Positions 10,154-19,745 of a DNA stretch of 64,000 bases are shown in pieces (the first letter of the stretch is position 1; each line of letters starts with the position of its first letter). Location of the stretch: the NCBI GenBank assembly GCA_003988855.1, contig QYAI01000125.1:1-64000 (forward strand). The letters are read 5' to 3'. A program made the translations under genes and the position numbers. The notes under the pieces were generated by a model. That model saw nothing but the letters and a program-made list of their open reading frames with translations. It was not told the origin of the DNA and did not search any database. Source of the DNA: Arachnopeziza araneosa (Eukaryota > Ascomycota > Leotiomycetes > Helotiales > Arachnopezizaceae).

Positions 10154-10674
10154 CTCTTCGCCTCTCTAATTCTGCTCATCACCCTCACATACTCGATTGG
10201 AGGTTTACCGAACGTTGGATGAATGGGAAATCCTTCACCAACCGTTATCCATGGGGAGGGAGGGACAAATGAACGGGATTATCGTGTGCAACAAAGGAAC
10301 ATAGAGAGACCGCGAGAGGCATTAATAACCGGAGAATAATCAGGCTTGGGTTGATGGAAGACGGCTCAAAGACGATTGGAAGGTAGGAGTCATGCTTCAA
10401 AACATTTGGTATAAAGAAATGAAAGATTGAATCCAGCTAGAATTCTGATTTTATGTCACTCAAATTGGGATATAGTATGCGGCTACCATGTCACAATTCG
10501 AAGCCCCTTTGAGCCCAGCATCCCCCAACAACCGTGCGACCACTCCAAGCAGAAGGTCGAAGCAACTTGAGTCTTCAAAACAATTATATAGATAGGTCTG
10601 CTATTGTATGTAGAGCGCCCACCCGTTATCGAGCACATGAACAGGAACGCGGCTACGCGTCCGGCGTTCCTTCC
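10154..10674. other. Spacer, no gene seen
   Basis: Only short frames without motifs. The 3' end of the decayed zinc-finger gene may reach into the right edge. Confidence 0.4.
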
Positions 10675-11079
10675 TCTTGCAGACATCGTGCCTTATGCAT
10701 TTCCATCTGGCTCTGTGTACCCCTTCCCGTTATCACCCTACCGTTATTATCTCTAAGCTGTATTTCCAGACTTGCTCGTCAGGATCCTCCCGAGAACGAA
10801 AATCTGGGGCCGCCCGAGGTAGCAGATAAGGATCGGTGGATACCGCCAATCTATCTCGATCGCACGGCGTGCGGCGGGTGTCGTTAATGAGGTCCGATGT
10901 ACCTCTCGCTCTTGTGAATGAAGGAGAAAGTTGCTTCGCAGGTTCCAGGACTTGCCGTAGTCAGGACACGAAGGGAGCTTGCATGGATAAGCCCATGCGT
11001 GTCCGGAAGGGAGGTCGGCATCGTCAACCTCGTCATCGAGCTCGGAAGGAACGGGAGGGCTAGAAACCAAGGAAGTCAT
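10675..11079 (-). pseudogene. C2H2 zinc-finger-like fungal protein, frameshifted
   Basis: From the ATG at 11079 the minus strand reads an acidic leader (PSELDDEVDDADLPSG) and a finger-like block with CKLPSC, then GKSWNLRSNFLLH and EREVH, followed by RTSLTTPAARRAIEIDWRY. There the frame breaks. Moving one base, near 10838-10845, restores a sensible continuation (LLPRAAPDFRSREDPDEQVW). A second shift near 10750 restores a further one (DNNGRVITGRGTQSQMEMHK), running to about 10675. Finding protein-like sequence in three successive frames shows a real gene carrying at least two small indels. Upstream exons, if any, are not visible. Such proteins are abundant and mostly uncharacterised in Pezizomycotina. 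Confidence 0.65.
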
Positions 11080-11679
11080 GTGTCTGCGTTGCGATCAAGA
11101 CGAAAGCAGTGGAGGGGTATCTGGAATGCGGAAAACTGAGGTTGAGGTGGCACGGGTGGTTCAATTCCGTTGGAGCGCTCTCCTCGGCACGTGAGGACAA
11201 CTGGTCAGACAACGCACAGCCACAGTCTCACCGCCACAAGCTTGGATCTGGACGGTGCGCTAAAATAAAATACGCCGTAAAATTTCCACGGGATGCGCGG
11301 AGTTGTTCGGCTTTCGGTCTCTTTGATTGGAGGTACCAACCGGCATCGCGACATTGCATGAAGATCAGCGCCACCGCAGCCACATGGCTGATGACGATAT
11401 CTAGCGAAGTATGGAGGTCCTAAGGCTCAGGAATAGCATTTTCATAAGTATTAGAAGTGGTAAAAGCTCGATGGCGGAGCTGCGGTAAAGGAACTCTATT
11501 ATGCTATGAACAGAGACTGTCCACAAATCAGGCGCAAGGGCGATAATGCAAACGTAATTTTCTAGTGGAAGGGGTTCAAGGTGTCCGGGAGTGACCACAG
11601 AATATGACTTATAAAATTTTATAGGAGATATTAAGATGTGCACAGATTTTAAGATGCTTTAAGTCAAAGTACCTACTAT
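11080..11679. other. Spacer, no gene seen
   Basis: Short frames only, on both strands. An 80-residue minus frame (11401-11643) has no recognisable motif. Confidence 0.4.
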
Positions 11680-11723
11680 TTTTTTCGGCACACCGGTTTT
11701 TTCGGCACGCAGGGATGGACGTT
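11680..11723 (+). repeat. Copy of the 43-bp transposon-end sequence, inverted relative to 4991-5035
   Basis: It reads TTTTCGGCACACCGG then TTTTTTCGGCACGC then AGGGATGGACGTTA and is flanked by TA-rich sequence. It matches the reverse complement of 4991-5035 at all but one position. No matching opposite end was found to its right, so this element is either truncated or its other end has decayed. The decayed gene at 11724-12868 lies immediately inside it. Confidence 0.7.
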
Positions 11724-12868
11724 AAGAGAAGCGTTATCTTCTGTCTGGGAATCTAGACTCGGGTCATTGAGGATATCTGTGCACTCTTGTATCCTCTGCT
11801 GAATCCCAGTCTCCTCAGCTTCAGACAGAGGCGTCCAGAGTTGGATATGTTGGTCAAGAATCGCAATCACAGGGGCAAGTGTTCAGGGAGATCTGATGAA
11901 GAGTCTTTCAAGATATCCCGTACAGCTTGTCGTTTGCTTCTCAAAGCCATCACGACAGACGGAAACCCCTCGCCTTCCCAACCGTAAAACATGTCCCGAC
12001 TTTTCTCGTTGTATTCCTGCCAGGCGAGCTCAAAGGAGGCTACTATCTCTGGAGAGGCTTCTTGTCGAAGTAAATTTCCATGTATGGATATTGAGTCAGC
12101 CATTTGCCATCTCGGGTGTCTCTCTGGGTACGATAAGAGTTCAGAAGCATCTGGGCCAGGTTCCCAGTTCAATGATCGACCGAGAATTCTTTCCTTCGAG
12201 TCTTTCCATTGAACTATCTGATCCACAGTCCCAATGGCTGCAGGTGCTTATTCTCGTATTCCTTAAGTTCTAAAGCAAGATTTCTGTCAGCTGTGCTCGG
12301 GCCATAATCAGCGAATTTAAATACCGTGGTGTTTTCGTTTACCCAATCATAGGGAGATAGCGTCGTTGTTGGAGATCTTTGAAAATTTTCTGCTCTGAAA
12401 CTCGAATACGGTGGACATGGAGTCTGAACTGATATAATCTCCGCGCTACATTGCCATATTCCTCAAGGAATTCCATGTATCCGTCAATATGTTTCTGTAA
12501 GGTTTCTTCTTCCTCGCCAGGGAACGCTCCGATCATGAGAGGGCCTCGATCAAATAGAACAAAGTTTGAAAAAGATATTCCGATCCCCCCTCCATCCCCC
12601 TCGGAATCTGAGACAGATAAAGTAGAGGTGAAATGTACCCAGCTTCAGTCTCATCGATCTCAGACTGTCCTATTCTTCTTGGCACAATCCAATCCTCCTC
12701 AGAATCTAAGACAGATAACGTAAAGGTAAAATGTACCCCAGCTTCAGTCTCATCGATCTCAGACTACCCTATTCTTCTTGGCAAAAACCAATCCTCCTCA
12801 TCACGGATACGAGGATGGGACCTGAACCCATTGAAGTATTCCAAGACTCCCTTAGCTGTTCCAGCCAT
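11724..12868 (-). pseudogene. Decayed gene of unknown function with an internal duplicated block
   Basis: A plausible start at 12868 (MAGTAKGVLEYFNGF) opens a frame that hits TAG at 12764-12766. Beyond it the frame reads a repeated peptide block (SEIDETEAG, TLSV, DSEEDW, PRRIG) coded by a roughly 98-bp duplication. One duplicate differs by a single base and changes frame. Further on come GAFPGEEEETLQKHIDGYM and RRLYQFRLHVHRIRVSEQK, then after another shift VNENTTVFKFADYGPSTADR, after another VDQIVQWKDSKERILGR, and finally AILDQHIQLWTPLSEAEE. At least three small indels and one stop separate these pieces. I do not recognise the family. The gene-like 3' end runs into the transposon-end sequence at 11723. 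Confidence 0.5.
12597..12793 (-). repeat. Roughly 98-bp tandem duplication inside the decayed gene
   Basis: Two adjacent units, about 12599-12694 and 12697-12793, share the core CAGTCTCATCGATCTCAGAC. They differ by a single-base indel (GTACCC against GTACCCC) and several transitions, one of which turns CAG (12665-12667 on the minus strand) into TAG (12764-12766). Confidence 0.85.
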
Positions 12869-14219
12869 GCACAATGTGTGTCTCGGGATATGGTTCTTGG
12901 ATGTCGCATTGTGTACCTGCGTAGTTGATTTCCTGCTTGCCGCAGCAACGATAAGTGGTTGTATTTACTAAACACATGTTAGATGACTTTGATATGGTTG
13001 GGTTTATACCTTTTTATATGGATATTAAACCAAGTCAGAATCTATTAGTATTTGTTGATATTGTAGATGAAATAACTGGATACTAAGCATCCTTTGCTTG
13101 TACAGGAGAGCTTTTATAAATGAACTGAAATACTGTTCTTCTCTTCTCTATGCCGGCCTGCCTGTTCCTAGAAGAACAAAGAAACCTCTCGAGCAATAGT
13201 CTTGTTTCGATCCATTGTCCCAAGTTGACCGAAATCCCTTTGTTAGCTAACAAGGGGACTTGAAATCCTCTAAGAAATATGCCACTCTCTTTCAAGACTC
13301 CCTGAAGCTCAAGCAGCATAGCTAGCCAAGGTTCTAGAGATCTTTCGAGAGAGATGTCCAAGCAAACGTTATAAAAGTTGTCGTATGTCATGGTCTCGCA
13401 TTTATCTCTTGTCAGCTAGGGTTTCTCCAGCAAGCCATTCCATAGAGTCCAAATAGATATATGAAAGGGGAATTTGCGTAGAAGGAGGGAATATCTCTCA
13501 GGCAATAAGTTTTCACCGGGCGAAGGCCATATCTGTGCAAACAAAAATCGAAGTCGCGTTGCGGCCGCACCACTAATATAAACAAAGACCAGTGTTATTC
13601 TTGTAAGTAAAAGCTTTCTTCAATCAACAACCACAACTTTTTCAACGCGACAGAGTGTGAAAACCCCTCGAAAGGTAAGTTATTCTATCAACTAATAACC
13701 ATCTAATCAAACAATCCATCACTACATCACTACATCATCCTTTCTTTCCCGACTTCCGCAATATCAACTCCCATAGCAGTGTGCTACCCCGCGATGTGCA
13801 CAGTTTCATTCTTCTCGAGTCAAATTGAGCTCAATATCTGCACAACTCCAACCCACTTCAACCTTGCACTTTCTTTCAAAAAGTGGCAAGAGTTCCTTGT
13901 CTCCAAAATTTGTACAAGTCGCGAACACGACGTCGACTTTCGCATTCTCGAGCCACAATCAGAACTTGACTTCTTCTAGCAGGCCTTTATGTCTTCTTCT
14001 TCGCGTCAGCCTGCTAATATTTTACCGCAATAGGTTTCATCCTCTCGCAATTAATACGACTTTTCGTCACTACGTTGGCGAGTTCACCGTCGCGCGGTTA
14101 ACATCACGGCGAGAGCCTTTCTCCTGCAGTCGGTATTTATCTCCTCTAGACTTTAATGTTTTTGCTGAGTTTCCTCTCGACAGAGCTTTGACAAACTCCT
14201 AAATCTCAAGCCATCCATC
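12869..14219. other. Spacer and putative upstream region of the SUMO-like gene
   Basis: A 102-residue minus frame (13083-13391, MTYDNFYNVCLDISLERS) looks gene-like but matches nothing I know; it may belong to the decayed gene on its left. From about 13570 the plus strand becomes pyrimidine-rich with CAACAACC-type leader sequence, consistent with promoter and 5' UTR of the gene at 14220. Confidence 0.4.
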
Positions 14220-14786
14220 ATGTCTGAACCCAGACGTGCTGCACCCCCACCACCTCAAGTTAGGTCCGAAAGTGAAGAGGCAGCAGCTGTCGGAGGAAAA
14301 GTCGACACGATGCCCGAGACAGATTCCAACGGACAAATCGAACAGCCCGCTGATGCTGTTGGAGCTAATACTGCCGGCGCTAATGCCCCCGATGCTACAA
14401 GTGGTGCTAATGGTGCAGAGGAAGATGAAGCTCCGCCAGAAAAAATAGCCCTCAGGGTTGTGGATCAAAATAATAATGAGGTCTTCTTCAATGTCAAGAT
14501 GAAAACAAAGATGGGCAAACTCATGAATGCTTATTGCCAGCGACAGGGACTTGACGTAGGAGCTGTTCGTTTCTTGCACGATGGCGATCGCATCGTCGAA
14601 TCCCAAACTCCTGAAGATAGAGAAATGATCGATGGCGATACGGTTCAAGTTGTCCTCCAACAAATTGGTGGATATAGCAGTCTTGCTCCTGTTGATGAGG
14701 TCCCCGAAGCCCCGGCGCATCTTACCATCCGCACTCGTGACCTCATCGATGCATTTCCAGAGCAAAAGGGGGGCAGTCAGTATTGA
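14220..14786 (+). CDS. SUMO-like modifier, intronless, with long C-terminal tail
   Basis: Single exon of 188 residues. Residues 1-75 are low-complexity and acidic/alanine-rich, as in SUMO N-termini. From about residue 77 comes the ubiquitin-like fold of SUMO: IALRVVDQNNNEVFFNVK, then MNAYCQRQGLDVGAVRFLHD, then DREMIDGDTVQVVLQQIGG. Gly150-Gly151 is the expected processing site for Ulp-type proteases. Canonical fungal SUMO ends within a few residues of this diglycine; here 37 residues follow, ending in a second Gly-Gly (KGGSQY). Absence of introns and the divergent leader suggest a paralogue, perhaps a retrocopy, rather than the main SMT3 gene. If processed, the modifier would act in the nucleus and cytoplasm by conjugation to lysines; whether it is conjugatable is untested. 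Confidence 0.85.
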   Translation: MSEPRRAAPPPPQVRSESEEAAAVGGKVDTMPETDSNGQIEQPADAVGANTAGANAPDATSGANGAEEDEAPPEKIALRVVDQNNNEVFFNVKMKTKMGKLMNAYCQRQGLDVGAVRFLHDGDRIVESQTPEDREMIDGDTVQVVLQQIGGYSSLAPVDEVPEAPAHLTIRTRDLIDAFPEQKGGSQY

Positions 14787-15246
14787 TTGGTTGCATTTAA
14801 TTGCAAAAAAATAGCTTTGGGAGCAGCTTAGTTAGCAGGGTAGCTGCACGATATGACGGGAATGTACTTAGCATCGGTGGCCGCTTCGTACCATCCCACT
14901 AGCAATAAAACTCCACTTATTGCACACCAATTGCATTAGCTATCTTTCCTGCCGATGCTTGACGCATTTAATTTATAGACTAGAAACCAACCCAAGATTT
15001 GACCTGTACTAGACGACCCTAGCCTATCTATGACTCTAGGTTTGTCGAGAGCCTTTTCGAGTGATGAGCACTGCCTCAGAAGGGAAAGTGCATCTGTGTT
15101 TTCCATCATCTCAAAAGAGCAATTCGTCATTCAAAATTCTTCATCTCGATTAGTACCACTTACTAGTTTTTCCGCAGGATATAAAACTCCCTCCAGCTCT
15201 CTCCCAAATTCCTCTTTTCTTCTCTCGTCCGTCAGCATTCGTTACA
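14787..15246. other. Intergenic region with TATA box for the next gene
   Basis: No gene seen. The right end holds a TATA-like motif listed separately. Confidence 0.4.
15180..15186 (+). promoter_or_regulatory. TATA box (TATAAAA)
   Basis: TATAAAA lies 61 bases before the first in-frame ATG (15247) and 178 before the more likely ATG (15364). It is followed by a pyrimidine-rich leader with repeated TTCACCAAATCACA, typical of fungal 5' UTRs. Confidence 0.45.
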
Positions 15247-15363
15247 ATGCTCGAATTCCAACTTCACCTGTATTCACCAAATCACAACTTCAATTCCACC
15301 TTCATTCACCAAATCACAGCTTCAAAGCAGTTGTATTTATTACCACCAATCACAACTTTCAAC

Positions 15364-16158
15364 ATGTCATCCCTCACACCCAAGGACCCTCTCAAGGTCG
15401 TGACCCGCCGCATGGCATGCTTGACGCTTGAGGACAGCGGGGCGAAGTCGCGAGAACGCCACTACGGAATCTACAAACTCGACAACGAAGAACAGACAAT
15501 ACGATATGCCGAGTCCCTCAGACGCATTGAGCAGCTACGCAAGATCATCGCTGTCAAACAGCTGAGCATGAAGCATGCGAAGCAGAACTACCTCCCCACG
15601 GAGGCTCTGCTCGATGAGATCACCAGCATGACGACAAAGGTAAATAAGGAGATGGGAATCATGGGGCGGATGCTCTCTAGTACACCGATCAGTCCTTTCC
15701 GCCCAGCAACGGCAGCAGAAAAAGTGAATACTGGTGCCCAGCTCGAAGACACTTTGCCGGCAGCCAGAGAACCAAGAGTCAAGTTCCCACCCTGCCTCTC
15801 ATCCTTCCTCGACTTCGACCAAACCGACATAACCTGTCTCCTCACCTACAGGAGCAAACCAAAGGCCCTGTGCTCGTGCGGCACCATCCTCTTCGGGCCC
15901 AATACAAAGAGGCCCAGGACGCAAGCAGCTGCCTCGGACGGCGCGGCACACGATCAACACTCGCTGCTGAGCACGAGGGCATATTCCCCTGACGGAGACG
16001 ACGATGCCATATACAGCACGTCGGAAGTGAACAAGATGATCTTCCCTCGACCATCGAGGAGGATGAGGTTTCGCTTGGCCTGGCGGAGATTCCGGTCTTG
16101 CATCGCCAAGGCGTTGGCACCCGCTTCTGCTGTCAACTTAACAGCTGCTGTCGACTAA
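15364..16158 (+). CDS. Unknown protein, frame runs into hexapeptide-coding repeats
   Basis: An open frame reaches TAA at 16156-16158. The ATG at 15364 (MSSLTPKDPLKVV, AACATG context) gives 264 residues; an in-frame ATG at 15247 would add 39 residues that look like translated leader repeats. The protein has a charged, probably helical N-terminal part (EEQTIRYAESLRRIEQLRK), a middle with CSCGTILFG, and a very basic C-terminus (RRMRFRLAWRRFRSC). No domain recognised, no signal peptide. The last codons enter an 18-bp tandem array that stays open in the same frame beyond the stop except for TAA codons, so the present stop may be secondary. Could be lineage-specific. Confidence 0.55.
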   Translation: MSSLTPKDPLKVVTRRMACLTLEDSGAKSRERHYGIYKLDNEEQTIRYAESLRRIEQLRKIIAVKQLSMKHAKQNYLPTEALLDEITSMTTKVNKEMGIMGRMLSSTPISPFRPATAAEKVNTGAQLEDTLPAAREPRVKFPPCLSSFLDFDQTDITCLLTYRSKPKALCSCGTILFGPNTKRPRTQAAASDGAAHDQHSLLSTRAYSPDGDDDAIYSTSEVNKMIFPRPSRRMRFRLAWRRFRSCIAKALAPASAVNLTAAVD

Positions 16159-16302
16159 ACGCCTATTGTCAACTAAACGTCTGATGTCAAGAACGCTTCT
16201 GCTGTCAGCTAAACAGCTGCTGTCGACAAAGCTTCTGCTGTCAGCCAAACATCTGCTGTCGACAAAACGTCTGCTGTCAAGAAGACTTCTGCTGTCAATA
16301 AT
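16123..16302 (+). repeat. 18-bp tandem array, about ten units
   Basis: Units of the type TTCTGCTGTCAACTAAACG repeat with an 18-bp period. In the frame of the upstream gene they read hexapeptides such as TSAVDK, TAAVDK and TSAVKK. In three units the sixth codon is TAA, where others have CAA, AAA or AAT. On the minus strand the same DNA reads LTAEVFLTADVL. Confidence 0.8.
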
Positions 16303-17777
16303 GATCTGACAAAACATGCCATTCGGAGCACCTGGCCCACGGGATTACCATCGGAGAGAAACTTTCTTGCAAAATGAGAGTTGTACCGCAACAGTCCAAT
16401 TTCCGGGCTGTCTTCATCATAGATTTTGTCATACAGGTTTAGATCTTTGTGGAGCTCAAAGTCTCGCAAGGCCGTGTCAGGTTCAAGAATTTCGCAGTCC
16501 TTTATATAGCTCAAAATCTTGCTCAAAGTCTTGCCAAGGTAGTGAATTTCGCAGCACTTAAACACCGCTTCGAGGCCGTTCGGGACAATGGTATGTCGCC
16601 GAGATCACTTCCTTGGCGAGGCCTGTTGCCAATTTCGGCATCGAGCTATTCACTGTCTGGCGTCGTGGCCTATATTATCTTCTTATCCTTGCTCGCAGCA
16701 GATGTTTTGCATGCCATGGCACGAAAGGTAGTCTAGCAACAGAGTCCGTGCTTGCCATTGGAATGCTAAGACAATCGATGCCTCATGGTGGAGATCCAAC
16801 ACCAGTCGCTGGGGTTAATGCCTGCACGCCCTTCCGTGAATTCAGATGAGAGCACGCCCTATCTTTGATCAGCCCCATCTCATACTGCCCAGCGATCTTG
16901 AGAAGGTTGTTGAAGGACCTGATCCGGCAGCTTTCTTCCTCGACTTCCGTCTTGGATCTGGAACAGAGGAGAATCTCGAAATATGAGAATGCAAATGCTG
17001 CCAACTTCAGTCTCATAAACCCCCTCCCCCCCTTCTTCAGAACCTATCGTGCCATCCTGAGGAGTCACGCACCAGCACCGGTCGATATGACGAGAACTTC
17101 TGCCGCAGTGCTGCTGGGCACGCAAACAGCTCCAACCTCGTCGTCGACGGTTCTTCAAGATCAGAGATCGGCCTGATGTCACCCATCGAAGGACCCGTAA
17201 CTGATCTTCGCCATGGCTGACTCTCACCCGGGATGCTCTGGGGCTGTTCTGGGAATCGACTGAGAGAGACCAACTAGGGAATACATCTCCCCGTCGTCGT
17301 CGTCACTGTCCTGCCCGGGGGCCCACGCCTCGAGACGAGCGTGGAATGGTTATAGGTCGTGAACCCATCCTGAGCTTGCTTGGCCGCGGCGGGGGAGAAA
17401 AGAATGGGTGCCGGTGCACATCAAGGCGTAGAAATAATCAGTTGCTCAAGGTTACACTACATTTCTACTTAGAGACTCGGTCGAGCAAATATCTCCAATA
17501 TTGAGATTATTCATATATACTAAGCTATTATCTGTGTCTATACATTAATACAGTTCAAATTGCGGTACCCAGCGAGGGCGTAATCACGTATAGTAACGCC
17601 AAGGCATCCCATATCCTTTCTTTAGGACGCATCCGGTCCAACTCGATCCTTTCCAGGCCGACCGATCCCATCCAGATCCCATCCGAAAACGCCCCCATAG
17701 GTATCGGTTCCCGTGACGCCAAAAGCAAATCATATACAGCGTGGCCAAATTCATCCCATGGTACCCTTCTCGCATAT
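16303..17777. other. Unassigned region, possible decayed minus-strand gene
   Basis: Minus-strand frames at 16209-16565 (CCEIHYLGKTLSKILSYIKD, LRDFELHKDLNLYDKIYDED), 16783-17016 and 17037-17273 look protein-like but lie in different frames and belong to no family I recognise. They may be exons or remains of one gene. No intact model could be built. Confidence 0.35.
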
Positions 17778-19745
17778 TTATATCGCGCTCCACATCCGCT
17801 GTTCCTCGTCGACGAGGGGCTCCGTTCTTTTAGGGGTTAGACACCTGACCTCGATCTCTCGCGTGACGAGGATGCCCATCCCGCTGCCCATGACGACCTC
17901 GTGCTGTCGATTCCTGCTCTTGTTCTTCTCGAGACTGGTGACTCGGATGGGGAAGCGTGTGTTTCTTGGACTGGGTGCCATCTCAAACTCGTTGGTTCGC
18001 GGCGAGACGATGATGGGTGAGGGGATGGTGGATTTGGTCCTCGAGGCGCGGGAGTGAAAGGAGGCTGGTTTGAGTGGCCAGGTGTGCTCTTCTTCCAGCG
18101 GCCAGGAGGTGGTGGGCTTCAGCGGCCAGGAATATTCTTCTTCGTCATCTTCGTCGTCTTGCTGGTTTCTTCTGAGACTCCCCGTTCCCCTCTCGAGATC
18201 CCCGTCGAGATCTGTGGTTGTGGATTGTGCCGTTGCTGGTCGTGGCGTCGTGGGCCGCGGGGGGTCCTTCTCGGGGAATTTCATATGCGGGGGGAGGCGG
18301 GGACTTGGGGGGATTTGTGGACTGGGACCGAAGCGGGGACTTGGGAGGGCGGATGTGCCTCCGGTGGCGTCGGTCCACTTGAGGTGCTGTGCAGACTCTG
18401 CATCATTGTTGACCTTTTTGGGGAAGTAGGTGCGGCGGTAATATGTGATGAGACCAGCTATGGATGGCATGTTGCAACACATGATAGCGACAGCGATCTC
18501 AAAGGCGGTCCAGATGCTAATGTCGACATTATCCCAGGTCGGGTCAGCCGATGAGCCAAAGAGGTAGATGGACCGGATGCGGACGGCCGAGGTGATGACG
18601 ACGCTATGGAGAATCAGTGTCTGAGAAGCTGGAAGAGAGAACGTCTCTTACAAGATACCGAGAGAGAAGAGAAACAAGACGCCTATCTTCTGGCGCATGC
18701 TCACTTGAAGTTGAAGAAGGAGAGGGATAGGAAGAATCATAATGATGACATCTTCGACCATGGAGCTTCCGGCGCCAACATAAGCATAGATCTTGACGTT
18801 GTAACATTTCCGGGGCGACTTGTAAATGTCCCAGTTGCCGGAAACCGGAGTGCACTGGAAGGTCAGTAGGAGGGACCACATGGTTGCAACACAGATGAGG
18901 AAGACGATCATGGTGGTGCACACGAGGCGAAATTTGCGGTTTGGAAAGATGCGGAGGAACAAACAAAGGAGAGAGATCTTGATGGTGTTGATCGTGATGG
19001 CGTAGGTGAGTTCGGTGATCCAGACTGAGCGATGTTAATAGATTTTAGAGAGGAGAAAAGACGGACATACAATAGTAGTATATCTTGGCCACGGCAGCTT
19101 CGGAGGCGATCTGATAGACGTGCTGAGCGAAGCCATTGTTGACCACTGTGTGGGGTTAATTCTGCTGGATGCTAGCACGGGGTGAGAACTCACTGAGGAA
19201 GACGAGGGACGACATGAGCACACACAACAAAACGGCGACGACGATGAGATAGTCCTCAAGAAACAGGCCACCCTTCACCCTCCAACACGAGTACAGGCGG
19301 AGCAGCGTTGTGACACCAACGGCGGTAACTTGACAAATCAGCCATCCTCGGACTTGCTTCTGCTGCGACTCTTTTGGGCGGTCACAGAGCTCTGCTTGGA
19401 ATTTGGAGAGGACTAGATGGGCACACGTTAGGGTTACGGTCGGTGCAGGTCGGTGCAGCACCTACTGAAGGCCTCGGCAACGCTGCATTTGGTCATGACG
19501 CAGTCCGAGGTTACGCGCGAGAGTTGCTGGTCTCTGCACTGACACTGGTGGTCCAAGAGGGCGCATGTCGATGTCGATAAGCCCTCGATGAGACACGATT
19601 GCTATTGAAACGCGGGTCAGGACGGAGCACCAACGGGCGTGAAAGGGGCTGAACCTACTGCACAGGGCGAAACATCGCCCATTGACAGATTCTGGGCACC
19701 GGCGACGCCTGCAACGAGCAGGAGGAGGAGCCGTGACAAGAGCAT
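17778..19745 (-). CDS. CFEM-domain Pth11-like seven-transmembrane receptor
   Basis: Six exons on the minus strand: 19745-19659, 19601-19466, 19412-19194, 19145-19071, 19024-18652 and 18603-17778, with five introns of 46-57 bp, all GT..AG, giving 571 residues. A signal peptide (MLLSRLLLLLVAGVAGA) leads into an extracellular CFEM domain with the Cys pattern PCA, QSC, STC, QCQC, SDC, TKC. Then comes a fungal rhodopsin-type 7-TM region (LFLEDYLIVVAVLLCVL, ITELTYAITINTIKISLL, MIVFLICVATMWSLLL, DVIIMILPIPLLLQLQ, WTAFEIAVAIMCCNMPSI). A cytoplasmic tail of about 210 residues is rich in Pro, Ser and acidic stretches. CFEM plus this fold defines the Pth11 class known from Magnaporthe surface sensing. 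It should sit in the plasma membrane; ligand unknown. Splice joints restore all motifs, so the model is firm. Confidence 0.9.

Noticed and set aside
4991..11723. Idea that the two 43-bp ends bound one large composite transposon carrying the hydrolase gene
   Set aside because: Each end is oriented so that its outer edge faces the other copy; a composite bounded by them would need the reverse orientation.
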